Of a stretch of DNA of 64,000 nucleotides, positions 16,805 to 27,384 are shown piece by piece. The stretch is from Oxalobacteraceae bacterium. GTDB lineage: Bacteria > Pseudomonadota > Gammaproteobacteria > Burkholderiales > Burkholderiaceae_D. The stretch covers positions 1-64,000 of the forward strand of contig CANFLV010000005.1 of NCBI GenBank assembly GCA_947448025.1, read 5' to 3'. How positions within the stretch are numbered: the stretch's first letter is position 1; each line of letters starts with the position of its first letter. The translations under genes and the position numbers were made by a program. The notes under the pieces are model-generated. The model worked only from the letters and a program-made list of their open reading frames with translations, was not told where the DNA came from and made no database searches.

Positions 16805-18238
16805 ATGCGTCGTGCCACGAAAATTGTAGCCACTATCGGACCAGCATCGAGTGACCTCGATACCCTCGTGCGCATGATTCGCGCCGGCGTCGACGTCGTG
16901 CGTTTGAATTTTTCGCATGGCAAGGCGCAAGACCACATCGACCGTGCCACCATGGTCCGTGAAGCCGCCGCCATCTGTGGTCGTGAAGTGGCGATCATGG
17001 CGGATTTGCAGGGGCCGAAAATCCGCGTCGGCAAATTCGAAAACGGCAAGATCATGCTCGTCAATGGCGAGAAGTTCATCCTCGACGCCGACTGCGAAAT
17101 GGGAAACCAGGACATCGTCGGCCTCGACTACAAGGAATTGCCGACCGACTTGAATCCTGACGATGTGTTGCTGCTCAATGACGGCTTGATCGTGCTGGTG
17201 GTCGACAAGATTATCGGCACAGCCATCCACACTACGGTACGCATCGGTGGCGAGCTGTCGAACAACAAGGGCATTAATCGCCAGGGCGGCGGCCTGACTG
17301 CGCCGGCGCTGACGGCCAAGGACATGGATGACATCCGCACAGCGATGAGTTTTCGCGCTGATTACGTCGCCGTGTCTTTCCCGAAAAATGCGACCGACAT
17401 GATGATGGCGCGCCAGCTCGCCAATATTGCCGGCGACGCGCAAAAGCACCGTCCGCAAATGATTGCCAAGATCGAGCGCGCCGAAGCGATTCCGCTGCTG
17501 CAGGAAATCCTCGACGCCTCCGACGGCATCATGGTCGCGCGTGGCGACCTGGCTGTTGAAGTCGGCAATGCGGCGGTTCCTGCTCTGCAAAAACGCATGA
17601 TCCGCATGGCGCGCGCCTCCAACAAGCTGGCGATTACGGCCACGCAAATGATGGAGTCGATGATCGTCAATGCCGTGCCGACGCGCGCCGAAGTCTCGGA
17701 TGTGGCCAATGCCGTACTCGATGGCACCGACGCCGTGATGACCTCCGCTGAGACCGCGTCCGGGCGCTATCCGATCGAGACCGTCGAGATGATGGCCTCG
17801 GTCTGTATCGAAGCCGAAAAGTCCGAGGACTACCGCCTGGACACTGATTTCCTCAACGTCGTCTTTACGCGTATCGACCAGTCGATCGCCTACGGCGCGC
17901 TGTTTACTGCGCATCATTTGCAGGTCAAGGCGATCGCCGCGCTGACGGAATCAGCGTCGACCGCCCTGTGGATGAGCCGGCATGACATCAATATTCCCAT
18001 CGTTGCACTCACGCCCAATCTCGGCACCCAGCGCAAGGCTTCGCTGTTCCGCAATGTCACCGCGCTCGAGCTGACCCAGTCTGAAGACACCGATGCCGTG
18101 CTGAAGGCGGCACAGGATTTGCTGGTGGCGAAGGGTTTTGTCGAAAAGGGCGATATGGTCGTGCTGACCTGGGGTGAGCCCATGGGCAAGGTCGGCGGCA
18201 CGAATGCGCTGAAAATCATGCGTATCGGCGAATACTGA
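16805..18238 (+). CDS. pyk: Pyruvate kinase
   Basis: Converts phosphoenolpyruvate and ADP to pyruvate and ATP. The 477-residue protein shows the N-terminal ATKIVATIGPAS, RLNFSHG, the ADLQGPKIRVG strand, the catalytic-loop IAKIERAEAI with the active lysine, MVARGDLAVEVG and the switch motif NKLAITATQMMESM. The C-terminal allosteric domain ends in the common LTWGEP..GG..N form. The B domain lies at about residues 70-170. AGAAAGAG precedes the ATG. Confidence 0.98.
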   Translation: MRRATKIVATIGPASSDLDTLVRMIRAGVDVVRLNFSHGKAQDHIDRATMVREAAAICGREVAIMADLQGPKIRVGKFENGKIMLVNGEKFILDADCEMGNQDIVGLDYKELPTDLNPDDVLLLNDGLIVLVVDKIIGTAIHTTVRIGGELSNNKGINRQGGGLTAPALTAKDMDDIRTAMSFRADYVAVSFPKNATDMMMARQLANIAGDAQKHRPQMIAKIERAEAIPLLQEILDASDGIMVARGDLAVEVGNAAVPALQKRMIRMARASNKLAITATQMMESMIVNAVPTRAEVSDVANAVLDGTDAVMTSAETASGRYPIETVEMMASVCIEAEKSEDYRLDTDFLNVVFTRIDQSIAYGALFTAHHLQVKAIAALTESASTALWMSRHDINIPIVALTPNLGTQRKASLFRNVTALELTQSEDTDAVLKAAQDLLVAKGFVEKGDMVVLTWGEPMGKVGGTNALKIMRIGEY

Positions 18239-18325
18239 TTGAACGAATTTACAGGCACGGGCTGGCGTTGATGCTCGCGTGTTTGCACTGCAATCGAAAC
18301 TATTTTTATCTTCTGGAGTAATACC

Positions 18326-19390
18326 ATGTCTCTCGTATCGATGCGTCAATTGCTCGACCATGCTGCCGAATTCGGCTATGGCCTGCCGGCTTTCAATGTC
18401 AATAATCTGGAGCAGGTCACTGCCATCATGCAGGCCGCCGATGAAGTCGGTTCGCCCGTGATCATGCAAGCCTCGGCTGGCGCGCGCAAATATGCGGGTG
18501 AGCCTTTTCTGCGCCACCTGATCGAAGCCGCTGTCGAAGCCTTTCCGCATATCCCGGTCGTCATGCATCAGGATCATGGCCAGTCGCCGGCGGTCTGCAT
18601 GGCCGCGATCAAGTCCGGCTTCACTTCGGTGATGATGGATGGTTCGCTGCGTGAAGATGGCAAATCGGTCGCCAGCTACGAATACAATCTGGAAGTCTCG
18701 CGCAAGGTCGTCGAGTTTTCGCATGCGATTGGTGTGACCGTCGAAGCTGAACTGGGTGTGCTCGGTTCGCTCGAGACCATGATGGGCGACAAGGAAGACG
18801 GCCATGGTGCTGACGGCAAGATGACGCGCGAGCAATTGCTCACCGACGTCGATCAGGCCGCTGATTTCGTCAAGATGACGCAATGTGATGCGCTCGCAAT
18901 CGCGATCGGCACTTCGCATGGCGCGTATAAATTTTCACGCAAGCCGACCGGCGACATCCTCGCCATCGAGCGCATCAAGGAAATCCATCTGCGTATCCCG
19001 AACACGCATCTGGTCATGCACGGATCATCGTCGGTGCCGCAGGAATTGCTCGCCGAAATCCGTGAATTCGGCGGCGACATGAAAGAGACTTACGGCGTCC
19101 CGGTCGAAGAAATCCAGCTCGGCATCCAGCATGGCGTGCGCAAGATTAATATCGATACCGACATCCGTCTGGCGATGACCGGCGCGATCCGCCGCTACCT
19201 GTTCGAGAACCCGAGCAAGTTCGATCCACGCGATTACCTCAAGCCTGCCCGTGAAGCGGCCAAGGCGGTATGCAAGGCGCGCTTTCTGGCGTTCGGCTGT
19301 GAAGGCCGGGCTGACAAGATCAAGCCGATCCCGCTGGAAAAAATGGCGGACAAGTACAACAAGGGCGAACTGTCGCAGCTGGTCAAGTAA
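18326..19390 (+). CDS. fbaA: Fructose-bisphosphate aldolase, class II
   Basis: Zinc-dependent aldolase of the Calvin-cycle-like class II subtype, 354 residues, cleaving fructose 1,6-bisphosphate. Motifs include FNVNNLEQ, the metal-binding HQDHGQSP, the catalytic [21 protein letters not shown] and [11 protein letters not shown], followed by [18 protein letters not shown] ribosome site precedes the ATG. It closes the pgk-pyk-fbaA run and is followed by a strong terminator. Confidence 0.97.
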   Translation: MSLVSMRQLLDHAAEFGYGLPAFNVNNLEQVTAIMQAADEVGSPVIMQASAGARKYAGEPFLRHLIEAAVEAFPHIPVVMHQDHGQSPAVCMAAIKSGFTSVMMDGSLREDGKSVASYEYNLEVSRKVVEFSHAIGVTVEAELGVLGSLETMMGDKEDGHGADGKMTREQLLTDVDQAADFVKMTQCDALAIAIGTSHGAYKFSRKPTGDILAIERIKEIHLRIPNTHLVMHGSSSVPQELLAEIREFGGDMKETYGVPVEEIQLGIQHGVRKINIDTDIRLAMTGAIRRYLFENPSKFDPRDYLKPAREAAKAVCKARFLAFGCEGRADKIKPIPLEKMADKYNKGELSQLVK

Positions 19391-19412
19391 GCTCGCTTCA
19401 GGCAGCACCCGG

Positions 19413-19449
19413 GTAATGGCGATGTTTGCGCATCGCCATTACCGTTTTT
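19413..19449 (+). terminator. Intrinsic terminator after fbaA
   Basis: A perfect 12-bp stem (GTAATGGCGATG with CATCGCCATTAC, loop TTTGCG) is followed by CG and five T residues. It separates glycolysis genes from the purC operon that starts 39 bases on. Confidence 0.95.
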
Positions 19450-19487
19450 AAACGCATGCAGCAAGACCACGAAATTCCAGGAACCTC

Positions 19488-20384
19488 ATGAACGCCCTTT
19501 ACCAGACTTCGATTACTTCATTGCCTTTGCTAGGCCACGGCAAGGTGCGCGATAACTACGCCGTCGGCGACGACAAGATCCTCATCGTCACCACTGACCG
19601 ACTGTCAGCCTTTGACGTCGTGATGAATGAACCGATTCCGGGCAAAGGCCTGGTGCTGAACCAGATGTCGGATTTCTGGTTCGAGAAGCTGGCCGGTATC
19701 GTGCCGAACCACTTGACCGGCATCGCGCCCGAGTCCGTGGTCAGTGAGGCCGAACAGGTGCAGGTACGCGGTCGCGCCGTGGTCGCCAAACGCTTGCAGC
19801 CGATCATGGTGGAAGCCGTCGTGCGCGGTTATATCATCGGCTCCGGCTGGAAAGATTATCAGAACAGCGGCGCCGTTTGTGGCGTGCAATTGCCCGCTGG
19901 TTTAAAGCAGGCAGAAAAGCTGGCCGCGCCGATTTTCACGCCGGCAGCCAAGGCGGAACTCGGTGAGCATGACGAGAACATCAGCTTTGAAGAGATGGAA
20001 CAGCGCATCGGCAAGGAACTCGCCGCAAAGATGCGCGACATCAGCATCCGTCTGTATCAGGCCGCTGCCGATTATGCGGCCACGCGCGGCATCATCATCG
20101 CCGATACGAAATTCGAATTCGGCCTCGATGAGCAGGGCGTCATGCATCTGATGGATGAAGTGCTGACGGCTGACTCGTCACGTTTCTGGCCGGCCGATTC
20201 CTACGCGACCGGCATGTCGCCGCCCTCGTTTGACAAGCAATTTGTGCGCGATTATCTCGAGACCTTGACTGACTGGCCGAAGACATCACCTGCGCCAGCA
20301 CTGCCTGCTGATGTCATCGACAAGACCGGCGCGAAATATCGCGAAGCGCTTGAGCGCCTGACCGGCAGCACCTTGAAGGCCTGA
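19488..20384 (+). CDS. purC: Phosphoribosylaminoimidazole-succinocarboxamide synthase
   Basis: De novo purine synthesis step joining aspartate to CAIR. The 298-residue form is the longer SAICAR synthetase type. [11 protein letters not shown] at the N-terminus, [11 protein letters not shown], the [12 protein letters not shown] segment and [25 protein letters not shown] are all characteristic. It is one base from purE, so purCEK forms one operon covering CAIR formation and use. Confidence 0.98.
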   Translation: MNALYQTSITSLPLLGHGKVRDNYAVGDDKILIVTTDRLSAFDVVMNEPIPGKGLVLNQMSDFWFEKLAGIVPNHLTGIAPESVVSEAEQVQVRGRAVVAKRLQPIMVEAVVRGYIIGSGWKDYQNSGAVCGVQLPAGLKQAEKLAAPIFTPAAKAELGEHDENISFEEMEQRIGKELAAKMRDISIRLYQAAADYAATRGIIIADTKFEFGLDEQGVMHLMDEVLTADSSRFWPADSYATGMSPPSFDKQFVRDYLETLTDWPKTSPAPALPADVIDKTGAKYREALERLTGSTLKA

Positions 20385-20385
20385 T

Positions 20386-20886
20386 ATGACGACTCCCTCC
20401 ATAAAACCATTGATCGGCGTCGTCATGGGTTCGTCCTCTGACTGGGACGTGATGCAACACGCTGTCGCCATACTCAAGGACTTTGGCGTGGCGTATGAAG
20501 CGCAAGTCATCTCGGCGCACCGCATGCCGGACCAGATGTTTGCCTATGCCGAAGCAGCGCGTGAACGCGGCTTGTGCGCGATCATCGCCGGCGCCGGCGG
20601 TGCTGCGCATTTGCCTGGCATGATCGCCGCCAAGACCATCGTGCCGGTGCTCGGCGTGCCGGTGCCGTCGAAATACCTGCGCGGTGAAGACTCGCTGCTG
20701 TCGATCGTGCAAATGCCAAAAGGTATTCCTGTGGCGACCTTCGCCATCGGTGAAGCGGGCGCAGCCAACGCCGCACTGTATGCCATCGCCATGCTGGCGG
20801 TAAGTGACGAGGCGCTCGCCGTGAAACTGCAAGCCTTCCGCTCGCAGCAGACCAGCATCGCACTGAACATGCATTTGCCGGCATGA
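20386..20886 (+). CDS. purE: N5-carboxyaminoimidazole ribonucleotide mutase
   Basis: Class I PurE of 166 residues that moves the carboxyl group of N5-CAIR to [16 protein letters not shown], the catalytic-loop SAHRMPDQM and [13 protein letters not shown] are the substrate-binding motifs. It works with PurK, which it overlaps by 4 bases. Confidence 0.98.
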   Translation: MTTPSIKPLIGVVMGSSSDWDVMQHAVAILKDFGVAYEAQVISAHRMPDQMFAYAEAARERGLCAIIAGAGGAAHLPGMIAAKTIVPVLGVPVPSKYLRGEDSLLSIVQMPKGIPVATFAIGEAGAANAALYAIAMLAVSDEALAVKLQAFRSQQTSIALNMHLPA

Positions 20887-22076
20887 GCGGCATTGATAAG
20901 CCCTTGATCCCGCAAGCGATGCCGGCGACCTGGCTCGGTGTGATGGGCGGCGGTCAGCTCGGGCGCATGTTTGCGCAGGCAGCGCAGGCGCTCGGTTTCA
21001 AAGTCGCCGTGCTGGAACCATCGAACGACTGTTCGGCCGGGCAGGTCGCTGATGATCTCGTGAATGCCGGGTATGACGATGCTGCCGGGCTCGAGGCGCT
21101 CGCGCAGCGCTGCGTCGCAGTCACGACAGAATTCGAGAACGTGCCGGCGCACAGCCTGGCGACGCTGGCACAGTCGACCTTCGTCGCGCCCGCGGCGGCG
21201 TGCGTGTCGATCGCGCAAGATCGCATCGTCGAAAAGCAGTTTTTCACGGCCTGTGCCGGCAGCTCGATGGTTTTGCCCGCACCGCACCAGCTGATCGAAA
21301 CGGCCGCAGACATCGCGCGCGTGCCAGCGACGCTGCTGCCCGGAATACTGAAGACGAATCGCCTCGGCTACGATGGCAAGGGCCAGGTACGCGTGTCCAG
21401 CACAGATGAATTACAGGCGGCATTTGCGGGCATGCATGGCGTGGCCTGCGTGCTCGAAAAGATGCTGCCACTGGCTTACGAGATTTCGGTGCTGGTCGCG
21501 CGCGGCAGCGATGGCGCGGCCGTCGTCTATCCGATCGCGGAAAACGTCCATCGCGATGGCGTGCTGTTCACCACGACTGTGCCAGGCCCGCATGTCGCGC
21601 CGGATTGCGCCGAACGCGCGCAAACTGCGGCGCTGGCCATCATCGGCGCGCTCGCGTATGTCGGCGTGCTGTGCATCGAATTTTTCGTGCTGCACGATGG
21701 TTCGCTGGTGGTCAATGAAATGGCACCGCGCCCGCACAACAGCGGCCATTACACCATCGATGCCTGCGTCACCAGCCAGTTCGCGCAGCAGGTCAGGGCG
21801 ATGGCGCGTCTGCCGCTGGGCGATACGCGCCAGCATTCGCCAGCGGTGATGCTCAATTTGCTCGGCGACCTGTGGTTCGAGGATGGTGTTGCGGAAGCAC
21901 GCGAGCCCGCCTGGGACAAGATCCTCGCCTTGCCCGGCGCCTGTCTGCATTTGTACGGCAAGGACAGCGCCCGCATCGGTCGCAAGATGGGCCATGTCAC
22001 CTTCGTTGCCCCGACCCTCGCGCAAGCGCAGGCAAGCCTGCACAGCGCCTGCGCCGTGCTCGGCATCGCGCTTTAA
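20883..22076 (+). CDS. purK: N5-carboxyaminoimidazole ribonucleotide synthase
   Basis: ATP-grasp enzyme, 397 residues, that makes N5-CAIR from AIR, ATP and bicarbonate. The N-terminal [16 protein letters not shown] is the family opening; the central [14 protein letters not shown] is the ATP-grasp nucleotide loop and [24 protein letters not shown] the metal/substrate motif. It starts inside the purE stop (ATGA) and is followed by a Sua5-type gene after 9 bases. Confidence 0.98.
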   Translation: MSGIDKPLIPQAMPATWLGVMGGGQLGRMFAQAAQALGFKVAVLEPSNDCSAGQVADDLVNAGYDDAAGLEALAQRCVAVTTEFENVPAHSLATLAQSTFVAPAAACVSIAQDRIVEKQFFTACAGSSMVLPAPHQLIETAADIARVPATLLPGILKTNRLGYDGKGQVRVSSTDELQAAFAGMHGVACVLEKMLPLAYEISVLVARGSDGAAVVYPIAENVHRDGVLFTTTVPGPHVAPDCAERAQTAALAIIGALAYVGVLCIEFFVLHDGSLVVNEMAPRPHNSGHYTIDACVTSQFAQQVRAMARLPLGDTRQHSPAVMLNLLGDLWFEDGVAEAREPAWDKILALPGACLHLYGKDSARIGRKMGHVTFVAPTLAQAQASLHSACAVLGIAL

Positions 22077-22085
22077 ATTCGCATC

Positions 22086-23096
22086 ATGACGCTTACTGAT
22101 CCGACCATCATCGCTGCGGCGCGCCTGCTGGAGCAGGGCGCGCTGGTGGCGTTTCCGACCGAGACCGTCTACGGCCTTGGTGCCGATGCCGAAAATCCGG
22201 CTGCGGTCGCCGGTATTTACGCCGCCAAGGGGCGACCATCGAATCATCCGCTGATAGTGCACCTCGCGCCGGAAGCGGAGCTTGCGTATTGGGCGCAGGC
22301 GATTCCGCCTGAAGCTGAAAAATTGATCGCCGCCTTCTGGCCCGGTCCGCTGACCCTGATCCTGAAACGCGCCGCGCATATTCCCGACACCGTCGCTGGC
22401 GGTCAGGATTCGATCGGCCTGCGTTGCCCCTCGCATCCGGTGGCGCAGGCTTTGCTGCGCGCCTTCAAAGCGGGCAAAGGCGGCATCGCCGCACCGTCAG
22501 CGAATAAATTCGGCCATGTCAGCCCGACTACAGCGCAGCATGTGCGCGATGAATTCGGTGACGATGGCGCTATTGCTGCGATCCTTGATGGCGGCCAGAG
22601 CGAGGTCGGCATTGAATCGACGATACTCGATCTGTCGCGCATGGCCACTCACGGACCAGTCTTGCTGCGTCCCGGCCATATCAGCAGTGCGGCGATCGCC
22701 GCCGTGATCGGCCGCCTGCCACAGCGCCCGGATGCCGATGCTCCGCGCGCTTCCGGCACGCTCGAAGCGCACTACGCGCCACTGACGCCGGTGGCGCTCG
22801 TGGCGGCCGAACGCTGCGCCGCTCTTTGCGCCCAGCTCGCGCAGGCAGGGCGCGGCGTGGCATTGATTCATTATTTCGACCAGCCTGTCAGCGGACCCGC
22901 CGCACAGGCGCCATTGCCGGCCAGCGCCGATGGCTATGCGCATGGGCTGTATGCAGCCTTGCGCAGCATGGACGCCGAACAGGCTGATGTGATACTCGTG
23001 GTCACACCTCCCGTCGCCGACGACTGGCAGGGCGTCAACGACCGCTTGCGCCGCGCCGCGTTTGATTCCGCCGGGATTATCGAACGGCTGCTTTAA
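22086..23096 (+). CDS. tsaC: Threonylcarbamoyl-AMP synthase, Sua5 type
   Basis: First enzyme of the universal tRNA t6A37 modification, making threonylcarbamoyl-AMP from threonine, bicarbonate and ATP. The N-terminal YrdC domain (residues 1-205 or so) has FPTETVYGLGADA, KGRPSNHPLIVHL, FWPGPLTLIL, GLRCPSHPVA and APSANKFGHVSPT. The 336-residue length and a C-terminal Rossmann-like domain mark it as Sua5-type rather than the short TsaC/YrdC. The position after purK is common in Burkholderiales. Confidence 0.94.
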   Translation: MTLTDPTIIAAARLLEQGALVAFPTETVYGLGADAENPAAVAGIYAAKGRPSNHPLIVHLAPEAELAYWAQAIPPEAEKLIAAFWPGPLTLILKRAAHIPDTVAGGQDSIGLRCPSHPVAQALLRAFKAGKGGIAAPSANKFGHVSPTTAQHVRDEFGDDGAIAAILDGGQSEVGIESTILDLSRMATHGPVLLRPGHISSAAIAAVIGRLPQRPDADAPRASGTLEAHYAPLTPVALVAAERCAALCAQLAQAGRGVALIHYFDQPVSGPAAQAPLPASADGYAHGLYAALRSMDAEQADVILVVTPPVADDWQGVNDRLRRAAFDSAGIIERLL

Positions 23097-23402
23097 TTCA
23101 CGAGCGGGCAGTGTGCATTACATTGCCTGCGTCGCATTTCGCCGCAATTCAAATTTAACCGAGTAGCATAAATGGCACTTGGCAAGCGCTTGCGCCAGTG
23201 ACATACTCGCCTTGATGGAAAAGAACGCACGTTCCCTTCCTTAGAATAAAAAATAACAAGAGACCCGTAGCACCCAAAAAAATTGTCGTGCCCGACACGA
23301 CTCGTACCTGAAGAAAAGCGCTGTCATTCCTGATTGCCGCCCTAGTCATTGTTGACTTGGGTGCTGGTCATGCGTGCAGCTATAAAAATTTCTGGAGACT
23401 CT
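23097..23402. other. 306-base spacer before the lipase gene
   Basis: There is no convincing gene on either strand. The only structured element is the palindrome at 23285-23301. The AT-rich stretch around 23240-23285 could hold promoter elements, but no confident -35/-10 pair is seen. No terminator for the purCEK-tsaC unit is visible. Confidence 0.5.
23285..23301. promoter_or_regulatory. Operator-like palindrome upstream of the lipase gene
   Basis: GTCGTG-CCCGA-CACGAC is a perfect 6-bp inverted repeat with a 5-base spacer, 101 bases before the lipase ATG. No T run follows, so it looks more like a repressor or activator site than a terminator. Confidence 0.35.
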
Positions 23403-24929
23403 ATGCGTCAACTTCATCTCGCCGCTAGCCTGTTAGCGGCTGCCGTCCTTGCAGCTTGTGGCGGCGGTAGCACCGGCCCCACGATCGATACCGCCGTCGC
23501 CCGCGGCACACTGTTTGCCAATCCACCCAATCAGGTTCCAATTCCGCAAGCCAATGGCACGGCAGTGACCAAACTCGAACCACTCATGTTTGCCGCCATG
23601 CTCGAAGCCGGCTCGCCTGGCGTGACGCAAATCACGGGCACACCGAAATGCGCCATCAGTACCTATTACATGAAGTACGCCACTGTCGGCGGCGCCAATG
23701 AAGCCACCGATGCCACCGGCGCGATCATGGTGCCGTCCGGCAGTGATCCGGCCTGCGCTGGTCCGCGTCCAGTGCTGTTGTATGCACATGGCACTACGGT
23801 CGAAAAGTCCTTCAACATGGCCAATCTGCGTGACAATTCTGAGGCCTCGCTGGTAGCCGCCATGTATGCTGCGCAAGGCTACATCGTCGTCGCGCCGAAC
23901 TACGCCGGCTACGATACGTCCTCGCTGTCCTATCATCCTTACCTGAACGCCGAGCAGCAAGCCAATGACATGATCGATAGCCTGCGCGCTGCGCGCAAGG
24001 CCTTCGCCACGATCGGCGCTGCCGATAGCGGCAAGCTGCTCATTGCCGGTTATTCGCAAGGCGGCCACGTCGCCATGGCCACACAGCGCGCGATGCAAGT
24101 CAGCTATCCGACCGAATTCAATGTCACCGCGCTGGCAGGCATGTCCGGCCCGTATGCGATGGCGCTGCTGGGTGACGCTGTGTTTGGCGGCAGCCCCAAC
24201 GCCGGCGGCACGGTCTTTATGCCGATGATCGCGACCAGCTGGCAAAAATCCTATGGCGGCTTGTACACCTCGCCAAACGAGCTGTATGAAGACAAATATG
24301 CGACCGGCATCGAGTCCCTGATCCCGAGCAGCACGCTGACTTTCTCGACCCTGTTCAGCACCGGTAAATTGCCGGCACTGGCGCTGTTCGCCAAGGATTC
24401 CCTGCCGGGTCCATCGTCGCCAGCCTTCGCTGCATTCTTCGGTGACGGTAACCTGATCAAGTCGAGTTTCCGTTCGACTTATCTGGCGGACGCCGTAAAA
24501 AATCCCTGCAATGTGAATCCGGCCAAACCGCTCGATTGCACGCCGGCAAACGGCTTTCGCAAGGCGGGCGTGAAGAACGACTTGCGTAATTATCTGCCGA
24601 AGGTGCCGGTGATGCTTTGTGGCGGCAATAGCGATCCGACCGTGTTCTTTGCCAGCACGCAGGCCACTGCCGGATATTTCCAGTTGAACGGTTTGCCTGC
24701 AGCGGCGCTGACGGTGCTCGACGTCGATTCTGCACCTACGGGCGCTACCGATCCGTTTGCGGCGGCCAAGGTCGGCTTCGGCATGGCCAAGACTGCCACG
24801 ATCAACGCGGCCATCGCGGCCAAGACTGATCCGGCCACTGCCGTGGCGGGCGTCTACCACGGTGGACTCGTGCCGCCATTCTGTAACGCAGCGGCACGCG
24901 GCTTCTTCGCTGGCGCGCTGGCCCGTTAA
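23403..24929 (+). CDS. Lipase-like alpha/beta-hydrolase lipoprotein
   Basis: A 508-residue exported lipoprotein. The signal peptide has the lipobox LAAC with lipidated Cys19, followed by GGGSTG, a flexible tether. The body is an alpha/beta hydrolase like secretory lipases: LLYAHGTTVEKSF oxyanion region, APNYAGYD, nucleophile serine in IAGYSQGGHVAMA, aspartate in CGGNSDPTVFF and histidine in VYHGGLVPPFC. Cysteine pairs suggest extracytoplasmic folding. The start at 23403 has GGAG upstream and gives a proper lipoprotein signal; an in-frame ATG 54 bases earlier would add residues before it. It is followed by an ompW gene after 21 bases, probably co-transcribed. The substrate is unknown. Confidence 0.87.
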   Translation: MRQLHLAASLLAAAVLAACGGGSTGPTIDTAVARGTLFANPPNQVPIPQANGTAVTKLEPLMFAAMLEAGSPGVTQITGTPKCAISTYYMKYATVGGANEATDATGAIMVPSGSDPACAGPRPVLLYAHGTTVEKSFNMANLRDNSEASLVAAMYAAQGYIVVAPNYAGYDTSSLSYHPYLNAEQQANDMIDSLRAARKAFATIGAADSGKLLIAGYSQGGHVAMATQRAMQVSYPTEFNVTALAGMSGPYAMALLGDAVFGGSPNAGGTVFMPMIATSWQKSYGGLYTSPNELYEDKYATGIESLIPSSTLTFSTLFSTGKLPALALFAKDSLPGPSSPAFAAFFGDGNLIKSSFRSTYLADAVKNPCNVNPAKPLDCTPANGFRKAGVKNDLRNYLPKVPVMLCGGNSDPTVFFASTQATAGYFQLNGLPAAALTVLDVDSAPTGATDPFAAAKVGFGMAKTATINAAIAAKTDPATAVAGVYHGGLVPPFCNAAARGFFAGALAR

Positions 24930-24950
24930 ACGAGAAAAAAGGACCTCATC

Positions 24951-25634
24951 GTGAACCTCAAACAATCCGCATTGGCCGGCGCATTAGTGGCTGCCTTGGC
25001 ACTGGTCGCTGGCGCTGCCCACAGCGCCGACAATACTTTTCATTTTGGCGTGTCGAACATCAACGTGCATTCACAGTCGCCGAACCTGACCAGCAATGGT
25101 CCGGCTTTCCTCACGCCGCAGCCGGCGGGTATATCGGTGGGCGACGCGACTACGCTCAGCCTGGGTTACACGCGACGTCTCGATGCGCACTGGGATTTCG
25201 ACGTGTTGCTGGGCGTGCCGCCCACGCATAGCATCAGCGGCACCGGCACCCTCGCACCCTTCGGCGAAATCGCCCGCATCAAGCAAGCCGGGCCGACGTT
25301 CATGTTTAACTATAACTTTGGCGAGGAGGACAGCAGCTGGCGGCCCTACATTGGAGGCGGCGTGAATTTCACGCGCTTCTATGATGCGACCTCGACTGCA
25401 TCGGGCAATATCGCCACGGGCGGGCCGACGAAAATCTCCCTGACCGATTCCATGGGGCCGGCGGCGCAGGTCGGCTTTGCCTACCGCTTCAGCGCGCAAT
25501 GGTCGCTCACCGCAGCGATCGCAGCAGCCAAGGTCAAGACGAATATGCTGACCACGACCGGCAGTATTGAGCGCAGGACGGAAGTCGATTTGCGGCCGGT
25601 GGTGATTTCGGCGGGACTGGCTTACGCGTTTTAA
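24951..25634 (+). CDS. ompW: OmpW-family outer-membrane beta-barrel protein
   Basis: A 227-residue protein with a GTG start, AAAAAAGGA 8 bases upstream, a signal peptide ending AAHSA and alternating beta strands ending in the aromatic C-terminus LAYAF required for BAM recognition. The segments LSLGYTRRLDAHWDFDVLLGVPPTHSISG and YIGGGVNFTRFYD are typical of OmpW, an eight-stranded barrel for small hydrophobic molecules. Pairing with a secreted lipase suggests uptake of released lipid products, which is inference. Confidence 0.93.
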   Translation: MNLKQSALAGALVAALALVAGAAHSADNTFHFGVSNINVHSQSPNLTSNGPAFLTPQPAGISVGDATTLSLGYTRRLDAHWDFDVLLGVPPTHSISGTGTLAPFGEIARIKQAGPTFMFNYNFGEEDSSWRPYIGGGVNFTRFYDATSTASGNIATGGPTKISLTDSMGPAAQVGFAYRFSAQWSLTAAIAAAKVKTNMLTTTGSIERRTEVDLRPVVISAGLAYAF

Positions 25635-25642
25635 ACGTCGCA

Positions 25643-25677
25643 GCATAAAAAAACCGGCTCAGCCGGTTTTTTTATGC
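25643..25677. terminator. Strong bidirectional terminator after ompW
   Basis: GCAT-A7-CCGGCT is followed after one base by its full complement AGCCGG-T7-ATGC, a nearly uninterrupted 17-bp palindrome with A and T runs built in. It serves ompW and the converging DUF4287 gene. Confidence 0.95.
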
Positions 25678-25793
25678 GTGTCGTCATTCTTTAAAGCGGA
25701 CCTGTAAATGGATGCATGTGTGATTCCTGTCGCGATAACTTAAGCAGGCAGATTTTGGGGGCGTTCAGATTGCAAAAAAATTAGTGCGTGCCC

Positions 25794-26006
25794 TCAATGC
25801 CTTTTGGAAGCGAACCACGCAACGAGGGCATTGGCGTGGCCGTGCCCGAGCTCATGCTCGCTCTTTAAATGATGAACAAGTTCCATGTGCTTGAGCGGAC
25901 CAGCGTTCTCGAGGATTTGCATCCAATGGGAAATTGGTTTGCCGTACTTCTTTTCGATCGACGGAAAATACGAGGCAGGGCCTTTGACTGGCTCATCAGC
26001 GGACAT
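25794..26006 (-). CDS. DUF4287 domain small protein
   Basis: A 70-residue soluble protein that is almost entirely the DUF4287 module: ASYFPSIEKKYGKPISHW, then HMELVHHLKSEHELGHGHANALVAW. The function of the family is unknown; the module also appears fused to DUF5655. It is monocistronic, with its own upstream spacer. Confidence 0.88.
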   Translation of the reverse strand: MSADEPVKGPASYFPSIEKKYGKPISHWMQILENAGPLKHMELVHHLKSEHELGHGHANALVAWFASKRH

Positions 26007-26163
26007 TTAATTCCTTCCATTCTTTTCTTGGTGTGAGGATGATGTACGCGTATCGGGAAGCAAAGTTGACTCCGTTTCCATAGCAAGGACCTCAACTCAG
26101 CCTATCAAGCGAGGAACGAAGCCGCTTCCATTTCAATATTTAATCGCTTCCATCAAACGACGA

Positions 26164-27357
26164 TCATTCGAAGGCCTGAATCCCCGTAATCGCCCGTCCA
26201 AGTATCAGCGCATGAATATCATGCGTACCCTCGTACGTATTAACGACTTCAAGATTAACCATATGGCGAATCACGCCATACTCGTCAGAGATGCCATTGC
26301 CGCCCAACATGTCACGCGCCACGCGGGCGATGTCGAGTGACTTGCCGCAAGAATTGCGCTTCATGATCGAGGTGATTTCGACCGCGGCCGTGCCTTCATC
26401 CTTCATGCGGCCAAGGCGCAGGCAGCCTTGCAGGCCGAGCGTGATTTCGGTCTGCATGTCAGCCAGCTTTTTCTGGATCAGCTGGTTCGCAGCTAACGGC
26501 CGGCCGAATTGCTTACGGTCGAGTACATACTGGCGCGCGATGTGCCAGCACGCCTCAGCTGCGCCGAGCGCACCCCACGCGATGCCGTAGCGCGCTGAAT
26601 TGAGGCAGGTGAAGGGTCCCTTCAGGCCGCGTACTTCGGGAAAGGCGTTTTCTTCAGGGCAGAAGACATTGTCCATGACGATTTCACCAGTGATCGACGC
26701 GCGCAGGCCGAACTTGCCGTGGATTGCCGGTGCGCTCAATCCTGCCATGCCCTTGTCGAGGATGAAGCCGCGGATCGCGCCTTCGTCGTCCTTGGCCCAG
26801 ATCACGAAGACGTCGGCGATCGGCGAGTTCGAAATCCACATTTTTGCGCCAGTGAGGCTATAGCCGCCGGGGACTTTGCGCGCGCGCGTGACCATCGAGC
26901 CGGGGTCGGAACCATGGTCCGGCTCGGTCAGGCCAAAGCAGCCGATATATTCGCCGCGGGCCAGTTTCGGCAGGTATTTCTGGCGCTGTTCTTCCGTGCC
27001 GAATTCATAAATCGGCAGCATCACGAGGGAAGACTGCACGCTCATCATCGAGCGGTAGCCAGAGTCGACGCGCTCGACTTCACGCGCGATCAGGCCGTAG
27101 CTGACATAACTCAGGCCGGGGCCGCCGTATTGTTCGGGGATGGTCGGGCCGAGCAGACCGAGCTCGCCCATTTCACGGAAAATGCTGGCATCGGTCGTCT
27201 CGTGACGGAAGGCTTCGAGTACGCGTGGCTGCAATTTATCCTGGCAATACGCCTGTGCCGCATCGCGCACCATGCGTTCGTCCTCGCTCAACTGCTGGTC
27301 GAGCAAGAGCGGGTCATCCCATTGAAAGCGGGCTTTTTTTGTTTTTGATGTGTGCAT
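26164..27357 (-). CDS. gcdH: Glutaryl-CoA dehydrogenase
   Basis: FAD-dependent acyl-CoA dehydrogenase (397 residues) that oxidatively decarboxylates glutaryl-CoA to crotonyl-CoA in lysine, tryptophan and benzoate breakdown. Diagnostic features are [17 protein letters not shown] at the start, [34 protein letters not shown], the arginine in [10 protein letters not shown]-adjacent sequence, and the catalytic glutamate (Glu376 by count) in [10 protein letters not shown]. It lies 27 bases after a flavin reductase gene and is probably co-transcribed with it. Confidence 0.96.
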   Translation of the reverse strand: MHTSKTKKARFQWDDPLLLDQQLSEDERMVRDAAQAYCQDKLQPRVLEAFRHETTDASIFREMGELGLLGPTIPEQYGGPGLSYVSYGLIAREVERVDSGYRSMMSVQSSLVMLPIYEFGTEEQRQKYLPKLARGEYIGCFGLTEPDHGSDPGSMVTRARKVPGGYSLTGAKMWISNSPIADVFVIWAKDDEGAIRGFILDKGMAGLSAPAIHGKFGLRASITGEIVMDNVFCPEENAFPEVRGLKGPFTCLNSARYGIAWGALGAAEACWHIARQYVLDRKQFGRPLAANQLIQKKLADMQTEITLGLQGCLRLGRMKDEGTAAVEITSIMKRNSCGKSLDIARVARDMLGGNGISDEYGVIRHMVNLEVVNTYEGTHDIHALILGRAITGIQAFE

Positions 27358-27384
27358 CTCGTCTCCTTGTTAGTGGATGTGGAA

